From UBA993 sp964436815 (GTDB lineage: Bacteria > Bacillota > Dethiobacteria > DTU022): a DNA stretch of 19,867 nt. Both the position numbers and the translations under genes were made by a program. The DNA is taken from assembly GCA_964436815.1 (NCBI GenBank), contig CAYTER010000042.1:1-19867 (forward strand), written 5' to 3'. Shown piece after piece: positions 1 through 7,506 of the stretch (positions are counted from its first letter, which is position 1; the number at the start of each line of letters is the position of its first letter). The notes below the pieces were generated by a model. The model was not told the origin of the DNA. It searched no databases and saw only the letters and a program-made list of their open reading frames with translations.

Positions 1-47
1 TCCTTGTTTGATTCTGTCTCGCCATGACGAACCAGGTAGATTTCCAC
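1..47 (-). CDS. cobC: Histidine-phosphatase family protein, probable alpha-ribazole phosphatase CobC (5' end only)
   Basis: Only the first 15 complete codons are inside the window. They read from a GTG start at 47 as VEIYLVRHGETESNK (the initiator itself would be Met), which carries the RHGET signature of the phosphoglycerate-mutase/acid-phosphatase superfamily, whose His is the phospho-acceptor. The start lies 2 bases after the cobT stop, and a GGGGAG ribosome binding site sits in the last cobT codons, so the gene is the next member of the B12 operon. In that setting the family member is normally CobC, which removes the 5' phosphate from alpha-ribazole phosphate or adenosylcobalamin phosphate in the last step of nucleotide-loop assembly. 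The family is broad and the rest of the protein is not visible, so the substrate is inferred from context. Confidence 0.72.
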   Translation of the reverse strand, partial: MEIYLVRHGETESNK

Positions 48-49
48 TT

Positions 50-1165
50 TTAATTCTCCCCCTGCAGTTTAATCGGCGAAGGCTCCTCTTCCTTGTTGCT
101 CACCCCGGCATCCTCGAATGTTGCCATTTCCCTGGTAACCCTGGCTGCCGCTTCAACCAAATGCATGGCTAAAACCGCTCCCGTCCCTTCACCCAAGCGC
201 ATGCCCATGTTGATATAAGGTTTCAGATTCAAGTAATCCATGAGTAAAGCGTGCCCCGATTCGGCTGAAAGGTGTGACGGAATCAGGTAGTTGTAAGCTT
301 CCGGGCATATTTTTACTGCAACAAGCGCTGCAGTGCTCGATATAAAACCATCGATCACCACCGGGATTCGCTTTACCGCTGACCCGATGATCAAGCCTGC
401 CAGCGCCCCGATTTCCAGGCCGCCAACTTTCTGCAGCACAGTGATCGGATCATGATCGCCGTTATTTAACTCATGCATCTTAAGGGCTTCCTCGACAACC
501 TGCTGTTTGTGACGCAGTTTTTGATCATCAAGACCGGTACCGCGCCCTACCACCAATGAAACATCGTATCCGGTAAGCGCCGCCATAACCGCACTGCTGG
601 CTGTTGTGTTGCCGATCCCCATCTCACCAGTAGCCAACACCCTGATCCCGGCTGTCGCCGCTTCCTCTGCAGCTGTAATCCCGGTCAGAAGCGCCTGCAA
701 AGCCTCCTGGCGGCTCATCGCTGCCTGGCGGCGGAAATTATCTGTTCCGTTCTTTATCCGCGCTTTTTTGACCCCGGGCAGGTTGGTGTCTAACTTGACC
801 CCAACGTCAACAACCTCAACTTCTACATCTCCCTGGCGGCCCAGGACATTAATCGCCGCCCCGCCGGCGGTAAAATTGGCGACCATCTGTGCTGTCACTT
901 CAGAAGGATAAGCGCTGATTCCCTCCTCGGTAATACCGTGATCGGCAGCCATCACAACCACTCGTTTACTGGTCGCGACCGGGAACAGCTCGCCGTAAAT
1001 ACCGGCCAGTTGCACAGCCAGATCTTCCATCCGACCCAGACTGCCAAGCGGTTTGGTTAATAGATCAACCCGGGCCCGGGCATTTTCCATTGCTGATTTG
1101 TCAAGCGGCCTAACAGCTTTGACCTTGTCCTGCAATCTTATTTCCAGGTTCTTTTCTTCGTTCAT
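50..1165 (-). CDS. cobT: Nicotinate-nucleotide--dimethylbenzimidazole phosphoribosyltransferase
   Basis: CobT moves the phosphoribosyl group of nicotinate mononucleotide onto 5,6-dimethylbenzimidazole or another lower-ligand base, giving alpha-ribazole 5'-phosphate for the nucleotide loop of B12. The 371 residues are close to the usual 350 or so. Visible family signatures are TKPLGSLGRMEDLA (about 37-50), AADHGITEEG (73-82), GEMGIGNTT (180-188, with conserved Glu181) and GMRLGEGTGA (321-330). Glu326 in the last of these corresponds to the proposed catalytic base of the Salmonella enzyme. The ATG start at 1165 has a good GAAGGAG site upstream. The gene lies 34 bp after cbiP, one of the larger gaps in the operon, and 2 bp before cobC. 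The last 20 residues or so are a charged tail that looks dispensable. No bluB or bza gene for making the base is visible in the window. Confidence 0.97.
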   Translation of the reverse strand: MNEEKNLEIRLQDKVKAVRPLDKSAMENARARVDLLTKPLGSLGRMEDLAVQLAGIYGELFPVATSKRVVVMAADHGITEEGISAYPSEVTAQMVANFTAGGAAINVLGRQGDVEVEVVDVGVKLDTNLPGVKKARIKNGTDNFRRQAAMSRQEALQALLTGITAAEEAATAGIRVLATGEMGIGNTTASSAVMAALTGYDVSLVVGRGTGLDDQKLRHKQQVVEEALKMHELNNGDHDPITVLQKVGGLEIGALAGLIIGSAVKRIPVVIDGFISSTAALVAVKICPEAYNYLIPSHLSAESGHALLMDYLNLKPYINMGMRLGEGTGAVLAMHLVEAAARVTREMATFEDAGVSNKEEEPSPIKLQGEN

Positions 1166-1199
1166 TATTTCGTACTCCTTCCAACAAATTGATTTAAGT

Positions 1200-2720
1200 T
1201 TATCTATTTGCGCTGCAATCGCTGATTATGCTGAAGATCCTTTTCAGATCTAAATGTTCGCGGACCCGGTCGGCCAGGGCATCATATTCCTGCTCTTTGT
1301 AACAACGATAGGTCGCCGGCAGATTGTAGTCTTTTACAACCAGATTCCGCTTGCGCCTGATTGCTTTCAGCAGGGTGCCGGTCCAGTTCAGGTTATCAAA
1401 AATCCCATGCAGGTAAGTGCCGAAAACCGTGCCGGCAGGATTGATCGCCCCGTCAAACTGTCCGGTTGATCTGATAAACAGCGGTTGTTTTTCAGAGCCG
1501 TATTCCGTTCTGCCCATATGAATTTCATAGCCGCTGATCAGCTCTTCCTGATCATGAAGTGAAAAATAGTTCTGGTCATGATAGCGCCAGGCAGCCTCCA
1601 CTTGTTTGGTATATTTTTCCTTTTCCATAACGGTTGTCAGATCCAGAAAGCCGAATCCTTCTACTTCCGGCAATGTGCTTTCCACCCCTTCGGGATCGAA
1701 AATGCGCTGCCCCAGCATCTGAAAACCACCGCAGATTCCAATCAACAATCCCCCGCCGGCGACATACTTACGCAGAGACTCTTCCCATCCATGATCACGC
1801 AGATAGGATAGATCTTCAATCGTGTTTTTGGAGCCCGGCAGGATTAACAGATCCGGATTGCCAAGCTCTGATACATCGCGAATGTACTCCAGGTTCACAT
1901 CCTCAAAAAGTTCAAAGGGGTTGAAATCAGTAAAATTTGAAATCCGCGGCAGGAGAACGACCTTGACTGAAAGCTCGCCAGTATCCGTTTTTCTGTGAAA
2001 CCGCTCCGTAACACTGTCCTCGTCGTCAAGTTTAAGGTTAAGCATTGGCACAACTCCGATTACCGGCAGGGAAATCAGCGCTTCAAGCTGCCGCAACCCC
2101 GGTTCAAGGACTTTCAGATCGCCGCGGAATTTATTGATAATAGTACCTTTAAGCAGCTCCCGTTCTTCTGCATCAAGCAGCTCGACTGTGCCGTATAGCG
2201 AAGCGAAAACTCCTCCCTTGTCAATATCACCGACCAACAGCACCGGAGCTTTCAGTCGGCGGGCCAGGCCCATATTCACCAGGTCGTGTTCTTTTAAATT
2301 TATTTCCGCCGGACTGCCTGCGCCCTCGATCACGATTATTTCGAACTCGCTTTCCAACCGGCTGTACGCTTCGTCGATTACCGGCAGGAGGGTTTCCTTC
2401 CATTTCAGGTAATCCATAGCGCTCATATTGCCTACCGGACGGCCCATGACTACAACCTGAGACCCCTGGTCCGACGTTGGTTTTAAAAGCACCGGGTTCA
2501 TCTCTACCAGCGGATCAAGACCGGCTGCTTCGGCCTGCATAACCTGGGCCCTGCCCATTTCCAGACCATCGAAAGTAACGAAAGAATTTAGAGCCATATT
2601 CTGGGCTTTAAACGGGGCCACACTGTAACCATCCTGCCTGAGAATCCGGCAAAGAGCGGCGCAGAGTAAGCTTTTTCCGACCGAAGAAGCGGTCCCCTGC
2701 AGCATCAGACGACCTTTCAA
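1200..2720 (-). CDS. cbiP: Cobyric acid synthase, glutamine-hydrolysing
   Basis: CbiP (CobQ) amidates side chains b, d, e and g of adenosylcobyrinic acid a,c-diamide, using ATP and glutamine, to give adenosylcobyric acid. The 506-residue protein has the expected two-domain plan. The N-terminal dethiobiotin-synthetase-like ATPase has P-loop GTASSVGKS (9-17) and the strongly conserved PFKAQNMALNS (36-46). The C-terminal class I glutamine amidotransferase has nucleophile Cys330 in GICGGFQMLG and His438 in YLHGIFDN. The start is a TTG whose bases overlap the TGA stop of cobD (TTGA), with a GGGGTGAAG ribosome binding site upstream. An ATG five codons further in is the alternative and would still precede the P-loop. 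It is the only corrin side-chain amidation gene in the window, so either ring-synthesis genes lie elsewhere or the cell salvages incomplete corrinoids. Confidence 0.96.
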   Translation of the reverse strand: MKGRLMLQGTASSVGKSLLCAALCRILRQDGYSVAPFKAQNMALNSFVTFDGLEMGRAQVMQAEAAGLDPLVEMNPVLLKPTSDQGSQVVVMGRPVGNMSAMDYLKWKETLLPVIDEAYSRLESEFEIIVIEGAGSPAEINLKEHDLVNMGLARRLKAPVLLVGDIDKGGVFASLYGTVELLDAEERELLKGTIINKFRGDLKVLEPGLRQLEALISLPVIGVVPMLNLKLDDEDSVTERFHRKTDTGELSVKVVLLPRISNFTDFNPFELFEDVNLEYIRDVSELGNPDLLILPGSKNTIEDLSYLRDHGWEESLRKYVAGGGLLIGICGGFQMLGQRIFDPEGVESTLPEVEGFGFLDLTTVMEKEKYTKQVEAAWRYHDQNYFSLHDQEELISGYEIHMGRTEYGSEKQPLFIRSTGQFDGAINPAGTVFGTYLHGIFDNLNWTGTLLKAIRRKRNLVVKDYNLPATYRCYKEQEYDALADRVREHLDLKRIFSIISDCSANR

Positions 2721-3850
2721 CGCTCTTCACCCCGCTCTACAGAATCGTTCATGCTTAATAAAAAGTTCGCAAGCCAACTGTTGATTTCAGCCATTAATCG
2801 TTCGTTTTCCGGTCTTCTGCGCACGGCAATCCTGAAATAGCGATGATCAAGTCCCGGAAAATTATCAGCCCGTCTGACAAGGAATCCCTGACGGGCCAGG
2901 TCAGCCTGAAACCGGTCAACCTTGAATGCAGGGTTTAGGCCTTTTAGTAATAAAAAGTTTGCTGCTCCCTCAAACACTTTAAAGGCCCCTGTCTGTTCCA
3001 GGCCGGCAGTCAGATAATCCCGTTCTGTACTGATCAGGTTGAGAGTTTTATCGATATAGCCCTGCTGATCAAGGCAAAAGAGGCCTGCCTTTTGAGCAAG
3101 AAAATTAACCCGCCAGGGATCACCCCAGCGGCTGATCTCAGAAATTTGATGACCTGGCCCAACCAGGCAGCCAAGCCTTAAGCCGGGCAATCCCCATAGT
3201 TTAGTGAGTGAAATGACTACCCAGAGGTTCTCAAGCTGCAGATCGCGCAAACTCTCATCGCTGCGGCCAGTAAGGGGGATAAAACTTTCATCGAGCAACA
3301 TTGAAGCGCCACGCTCCCCGGCCGCCTCGGCCAGAAGCAGCAAATCTTTCCGGGCGAATAGTTTTCCGGTCGGATTGTTCGGGTTACAGAAGACCAGCAG
3401 GTCGCCCTGGCTGATTTGTTCGACTAGCCTGGAACCATCCAGTTCCTCTGCCGGAGGAAGCGGGAAATAATCAACCAGGGAACCGGCGAGTTTCGCCGCC
3501 CGCTCATATTCTGAAAAAGCAGGTGCCGGCACAAGTACTCGCCGCGGCCGAAGCCAGAGTGTTATAAAGTGAATCAATTCGTTAGCCCCGTTTCCCAGCA
3601 GGAGCGATTCTTCCTGCAGATTGAGAAAAACCGCCATTTTACGGCGCAGCTCCCGGGCCTGGGGCATGGGATAAGAAACCACTTCCGGAAGAGCGGCCGC
3701 CAGATGGTCAATTAACCCATCCGGTGGGCCGAGGGGGTTGATATTGCTGCTAAAATCAATAAACTCTCCTGCCGCCGGGTCCCAGCGCTGCAAGGCAGCT
3801 GCCAGGTCGCCACCATGGCCGCCGGTTTCGTCTTTATAGGAAGGTTGCAA
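2717..3850 (-). CDS. cobD: L-threonine-O-3-phosphate decarboxylase (PLP-dependent)
   Basis: This fold-type I PLP enzyme is related to histidinol-phosphate aminotransferase. CobD in the Salmonella naming makes (R)-1-aminopropan-2-yl phosphate, the linker that CbiB joins to cobyric acid. Residues seen are the N-terminal GGHGGDL (10-16) and DFSSNINPLGPP (32-43) typical of this subfamily, CNPNNPTGK (155-163) contacting the cofactor, LLDES (185-189) and the Schiff-base Lys217 in SLTKLWGLPGLRLG. At 377 residues it is of normal length. No ATG lies near the conserved N-terminus. The TTG at 3850, preceded by GGTGGTGA, fits and overlaps the end of cobS by 17 bp. A histidinol-phosphate aminotransferase is the alternative, but the HGGDL motif and the position between cobS and cbiP favour CobD. 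Confidence 0.92.
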   Translation of the reverse strand: MQPSYKDETGGHGGDLAAALQRWDPAAGEFIDFSSNINPLGPPDGLIDHLAAALPEVVSYPMPQARELRRKMAVFLNLQEESLLLGNGANELIHFITLWLRPRRVLVPAPAFSEYERAAKLAGSLVDYFPLPPAEELDGSRLVEQISQGDLLVFCNPNNPTGKLFARKDLLLLAEAAGERGASMLLDESFIPLTGRSDESLRDLQLENLWVVISLTKLWGLPGLRLGCLVGPGHQISEISRWGDPWRVNFLAQKAGLFCLDQQGYIDKTLNLISTERDYLTAGLEQTGAFKVFEGAANFLLLKGLNPAFKVDRFQADLARQGFLVRRADNFPGLDHRYFRIAVRRRPENERLMAEINSWLANFLLSMNDSVERGEER

Positions 3851-4658
3851 GAGAGTTCACCACCTTAATGAATGCATCCTGAAGCTGACCATGCCTGATA
3901 AAGAGGTAAAATACTAATAAAAATATAAGTTCGCCCAACTCGCTTGCAGCGCCAAGGATATCCCCGGTCAGACCTCCGAGACGCCGGTTGGTATAAGCGG
4001 CGAGAATAAATCCACCTAAAAGCGCGGCTGCCACCCCGGTTAATACCGGGATAATCAGCGGCGGCAAAAAAATAAAGATCACCGTGAGTAATAAGATGGC
4101 AAAGAATGATGCTTTCAACAAGTGAGGCCACCTGAGACTGCGCAGAAACATATCGCCCAGCCCCCGGTCGAGAGCCGGTTTGTAAAAAGCTCCGGCAAAA
4201 ACAATGGCCCAGCGACCGGCCAGGGGCATAAAAAATACAGCAACTAAAATCAGGATCTGAGCTGCTTCACCGGTTTCGCGTAACAGGGAAAACTTAAGCA
4301 GCAAAACAAAAATGACAACTGCAGCGCCCATAACGCCGATGGCGCTGTCAGCCATGGCCTTGAGTGATTTCGCCCGATCGGTAACCCCAATCAACCCATC
4401 GGCCGTATCAGCCAGACCATCCAAATGCAAGCCGCGGGTCAATAAAAATCCAACTGCCAAAAGCAGCACTGCTGTGGGTCCGGAAGGAAGAGCCAAAAGC
4501 AGCAGCCAGGCCAAAACAGCTTGGACCAGACCGATGATTGCACCGGCCAGAGGGAAAGCAACAGCGGCGGCGCTAAGATCTCTGCCATCCTGCTCAAAAC
4601 GTACAAAAGGCAGCGGGATGACCGTAAGAAAAGAGAGCGCGCGCATTAAATTTTTCAT
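3834..4658 (-). CDS. cobS: Adenosylcobinamide-GDP ribazoletransferase (cobalamin synthase)
   Basis: CobS is the integral membrane enzyme that condenses adenosylcobinamide-GDP with alpha-ribazole or its phosphate, making adenosylcobalamin (phosphate) and GMP. The 274 residues contain the family signature GLHLDGLADTADGL (76-89), whose Asp residues (80, 84, 87) are thought to bind metal and diphosphate as in other CDP-alcohol-transferase-like enzymes. The rest is a series of hydrophobic segments, about six or seven, with a short cytoplasmic N-terminus starting MKNLMRALSFLTVIP, which is also typical. The ATG start shares bases with the cbiB stop (ATGA), so the two are translationally coupled, and the 3' end overlaps cobD by 17 bp. 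CobS and CbiB both sit in the membrane, which suits their adjacency. Confidence 0.95.
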   Translation of the reverse strand: MKNLMRALSFLTVIPLPFVRFEQDGRDLSAAAVAFPLAGAIIGLVQAVLAWLLLLALPSGPTAVLLLAVGFLLTRGLHLDGLADTADGLIGVTDRAKSLKAMADSAIGVMGAAVVIFVLLLKFSLLRETGEAAQILILVAVFFMPLAGRWAIVFAGAFYKPALDRGLGDMFLRSLRWPHLLKASFFAILLLTVIFIFLPPLIIPVLTGVAAALLGGFILAAYTNRRLGGLTGDILGAASELGELIFLLVFYLFIRHGQLQDAFIKVVNSLATFL

Positions 4659-5638
4659 ATTTTACTAACCTCCAGCAAGACCATAAACCAAGCAACACTT
4701 AATAATATAATTAAAGCCAGCACTGAAGCTTTCTGGAATAACCGAATCCCGGCGGCAATATCCTCCGCTTTGGCGTCTCGGCCTTTCGCGTTAATCACCG
4801 GACGCGACCTGATCACGCCGTTATAGACAGACTCCCCCCCCAACCTGACATTTAAAACTCCGGCTGCTGCAGCTTCCGGCCAGGCGCTATTGGGGCTGTC
4901 GTGTTTATGCCGATCAGCGATCAGCACCGGCCAGGCCTCTTTAAAATTTCTTGTCGGCCTTCCGGCAATCAGGATTAACAGCGCCGTCAAACGGGCGGGG
5001 ATAAAATTTAACAGATCATCCAGTTTGGCGGCGGCAAAACCGAGCGCCTCATAGGTTTCATTTTTATAACCAATCATTGAATCCATGGTGCTCACTGCCT
5101 TGTAAAAAACTGCCGCTGCCGGGCCGCCGACCGCAGCGTATAGCAGAGGGGCTACCAGGCCATCAGAGCTGTTTTCAAAAAGACTTTCCAGTGCTGCCCG
5201 CGACAGACCCTCCGGATCAAGTTTTTCTGTATCGCGGCTGACCAGCATCGCAACAGTGGCCCGCCCTTCAGCAAGATTTCCCTTTTTCAAAGCGCTGTCA
5301 ACCCTGAGCAAATGGTTACGCAGATCGCCTCCGGCGAGTACCGCAAAATAAGTGTAGAGCTCAAGCGCGAAACCTGCAGCCGGGTAAAATTTGTAAGCTG
5401 TAATGATTAACAGGTAAACCAGCACAGCCGAACCGCCGGCAATGACCATAACCATCAGCAGCCCGGCGATCTTCAGGTAAACGGGCTTTTTACAAATCCT
5501 GCGCAGCTGCCTTTCCAGCAAGCCAATTAAACTGCCAACCAGGCGAACCGGGTGCGGCAGCCAGGGTGGATCGCCGATCAAATAATCCAGCAGGTAAGCC
5601 AAAGCCAGCGCAGCAACAGTTAGCAGGGAGCGTTCCAT
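4655..5638 (-). CDS. cbiB: Adenosylcobinamide-phosphate synthase (cobalamin biosynthesis protein CbiB)
   Basis: CbiB is a membrane protein that joins aminopropanol phosphate from CobD to the f-carboxyl of adenosylcobyric acid. Its 327 residues fit the family (about 310-330). The N-terminal signature is clear: DYLIGDPPWLPHPVRLVG (18-35). Further in are SRDTEKLDPEGLSRAALESL and NSSDGLVAPLLY, followed by SMIGYKNETYEALGFAAAKLDDLLNF, all characteristic of the CobD_Cbib family. Four or five hydrophobic stretches are visible. The ATG start is 3 bp after the cobU stop, and the TGA stop overlaps the cobS start. Note the naming clash: in Pseudomonas nomenclature this protein is CobD, whereas cobD here is used for the decarboxylase. 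Confidence 0.96.
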   Translation of the reverse strand: MERSLLTVAALALAYLLDYLIGDPPWLPHPVRLVGSLIGLLERQLRRICKKPVYLKIAGLLMVMVIAGGSAVLVYLLIITAYKFYPAAGFALELYTYFAVLAGGDLRNHLLRVDSALKKGNLAEGRATVAMLVSRDTEKLDPEGLSRAALESLFENSSDGLVAPLLYAAVGGPAAAVFYKAVSTMDSMIGYKNETYEALGFAAAKLDDLLNFIPARLTALLILIAGRPTRNFKEAWPVLIADRHKHDSPNSAWPEAAAAGVLNVRLGGESVYNGVIRSRPVINAKGRDAKAEDIAAGIRLFQKASVLALIILLSVAWFMVLLEVSKI

Positions 5639-5641
5639 CGA

Positions 5642-6232
5642 TTATTTAAACCGCTTTGGCAGTCCGCAAACAACCAGCCACACCTGGTCAGCTGCTTTGG
5701 CCATCAGCTGATTTGCCCGGCCTGAAAGATCCCGGTAAACCCGGCCAACCGGGTATTCAGGCACTACGCCCATGCCAACCTCGTTAGTAACCACGATCAC
5801 TTCTGAAGGTGATAATTTGGCTGTTTCAGCAAAAAGCCGAATATATTCCAAGGTCCGATCGGCTGCCTCCTCCAGGAGCAGCTCATCGGCGAAAATGTCT
5901 TCGCCATCCCTGACAGCGCCATGCCGGTCAATGTCAGCGAGGAAACAGTTGCTGGTTAAGAGAGTCAAGCAGTCGACAAGAATAACCCGATCTGCAGCTT
6001 CTTCCCGTTTAATCACCAGGTGCGGCTCCAACGGTTCTTCAACTGTTTTTACCGAATCCGGGCGACGACTTTGATGGCGGCGAACCCTCTCCCGCATGGC
6101 TTCATCTTCTACCCGGGCTGTAGCCAGGTAGATGACCTGTTTAGCGCTTTCAGCTGCGAGCTGCTCGGCAAATGAACTCTTGCCGCTGCGCACGCCCCCG
6201 GTAATCAGGATTAGCGGTCCGTTACTATTCAT
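5642..6232 (-). CDS. cobU: Bifunctional adenosylcobinamide kinase / adenosylcobinamide-phosphate guanylyltransferase
   Basis: CobU phosphorylates adenosylcobinamide, then transfers GMP from GTP to give adenosylcobinamide-GDP, the substrate of CobS. From the chosen start it has 196 residues with P-loop GGVRSGKS (12-19). Next come the RHQSRRPDSVKTVEEP segment, whose His is in the region of the guanylylated histidine of the Salmonella enzyme, then LVDCLTLLTSN, and VTNEVGMGVVPEYPVGRVYRD near the C-terminus, all family hallmarks. Two in-frame ATGs exist. The one at 6232 has a run of six G exactly 7 bases upstream, while the ATG at 6247 has no properly spaced site, so 6232 is preferred (8-bp overlap with btuD). 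The longer form would add MGGKP. The enzyme can act on imported cobinamide, which links it to the transporter genes upstream. Confidence 0.95.
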   Translation of the reverse strand: MNSNGPLILITGGVRSGKSSFAEQLAAESAKQVIYLATARVEDEAMRERVRRHQSRRPDSVKTVEEPLEPHLVIKREEAADRVILVDCLTLLTSNCFLADIDRHGAVRDGEDIFADELLLEEAADRTLEYIRLFAETAKLSPSEVIVVTNEVGMGVVPEYPVGRVYRDLSGRANQLMAKAADQVWLVVCGLPKRFK

Positions 6233-7502
6233 CGGTTTGCCCCCCATCCTTACAGATTAATGCCGGCAAATGATCCACACTGTCAAGCTGAACGGCACCC
6301 TTGTCAATCAAACGCTGCATCAAGATCCCGGCTTTACCCCCGCTGTAGTCACGGCCGGCAATTCCTTTAAAATCTATGATGTAAAGCTGTACCCCTTCGT
6401 CCAGTGCGGTTTCAACTTCCTTAAAAAGCGGCAGGTTCCCTTCACCGAAAGGAATTGGCGGTACGACAATAGCTTCCGCTTCACGCAGCAGTTTCAGGTG
6501 TTCTTCCCGATGCTCCCGGTTCATACTGGTAAAAGGAGGCACAATCACTACCGGTAAACTGTTAAAATGGGCAAAGCGGCAACCGCTGTCCTGGGCGGAA
6601 ACCGGGCCGATCGAGAGGCGGCAGCCTTTCTGATAGAGCAGTTCAAGGGTCGGCATGGCCTCTTCACCCCCTCCGATTACATGCACCCGGGGACCGCCAT
6701 TTCCTTGATCGCGGTCCTTGCCTCCCCGGACCACACTAACCTGGAGGACTCCATGCAGGGGATGCCGGAAAGTGGTGGCCGGGATACCGTAGGATTTCCG
6801 TATATTTTCAGCAGTGATCACTTCGTCAGCCCTGCCGGCAGCCAGAACCCGTCCATCCGCCAGTAAAATAAATTTGCTGAAATGGTGCACAGCCAGGTTG
6901 ATATCATGAATAGCCGCAATCACAGTAACACCCTGTTCGCGGTTTAAGCGTGAAGCCAGCTCAAGCAGCATAGACTGGTAGCCGATATCAAGGTTTGCCG
7001 TCGGCTCATCTAAAAGTAAAACCTCAGGCTGCTGGGCCACAGCCCGGGCCATAACCACCCGCTGCTTTTCGCCGCCGCTTAACTGGGCAATAGAGCGTTC
7101 AGCCAGATGGGTGACCCCGGTCAATTCCATCGACCGGTGGACTATCTCCCGGTCGTGAGCGTCTTCCTTCCGGAAACGGCTCAGGTAAGGGAACCGGCCC
7201 ATCATGACTATATCTTCGACCGTAAAATCGAAATCAGCCGCGGTCTCCTGGGGCACCACCGCCATCAAGCGGGCTGCTTCTTTGCTCTTTAAACGGTCCA
7301 ACTCCTGACCGTCCAACAGCACCTGACCCGCAGTCGGTTTCAGAATACGGCTGATAATCCGCAGTAAGGTTGATTTGCCGGCGCCGTTTGCGCCAAGCAG
7401 GGCAACCAGATCGCCGCGGTCCACGCTGAATTCGGTGCCGTCAAGGACAGGAACAGTATCGTAGGCAACTTTTAAGCCATGCACATCAATCGTCAGGCCC
7501 AC
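6225..7502 (-). CDS. btuD: Cobalamin/corrinoid ABC transporter ATP-binding protein with extra C-terminal domain
   Basis: Residues 1 to about 255 are an iron/B12-type (FepC/BtuD) ABC ATPase: Walker A GANGAGKST (38-46), signature LSGGE (141-145), Walker B VLLLDEP (161-167) and the switch His199 in AIHD. BtuD powers corrinoid import with BtuC and BtuF. The protein is 425 residues rather than the usual 250-260. After a Gly/Asp-rich linker (about 258-271), residues 272 to 417 form a further domain beginning VHVIGGGEE, with a glycine-rich turn after a beta-strand as in a Rossmann-like fold, and later FGEGNLPLF and YIIDFKG. I believe similar extensions occur on BtuD homologues of some anaerobes, but their role is unknown to me. 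The start is a GTG at 7502 with GGAGG 7-8 bases upstream inside the end of btuC. The 3' end overlaps cobU. Confidence 0.92.
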   Translation of the reverse strand: MGLTIDVHGLKVAYDTVPVLDGTEFSVDRGDLVALLGANGAGKSTLLRIISRILKPTAGQVLLDGQELDRLKSKEAARLMAVVPQETAADFDFTVEDIVMMGRFPYLSRFRKEDAHDREIVHRSMELTGVTHLAERSIAQLSGGEKQRVVMARAVAQQPEVLLLDEPTANLDIGYQSMLLELASRLNREQGVTVIAAIHDINLAVHHFSKFILLADGRVLAAGRADEVITAENIRKSYGIPATTFRHPLHGVLQVSVVRGGKDRDQGNGGPRVHVIGGGEEAMPTLELLYQKGCRLSIGPVSAQDSGCRFAHFNSLPVVIVPPFTSMNREHREEHLKLLREAEAIVVPPIPFGEGNLPLFKEVETALDEGVQLYIIDFKGIAGRDYSGGKAGILMQRLIDKGAVQLDSVDHLPALICKDGGQTDE

Positions 7503-7506
7503 CTGT

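Noticed and set aside
6233..6247. Longer CobU start at the ATG ending at 6247
   Set aside because: It has no correctly spaced Shine-Dalgarno sequence, whereas the ATG at 6232 has GGGGGG 7 bases upstream; the family fold begins after both.
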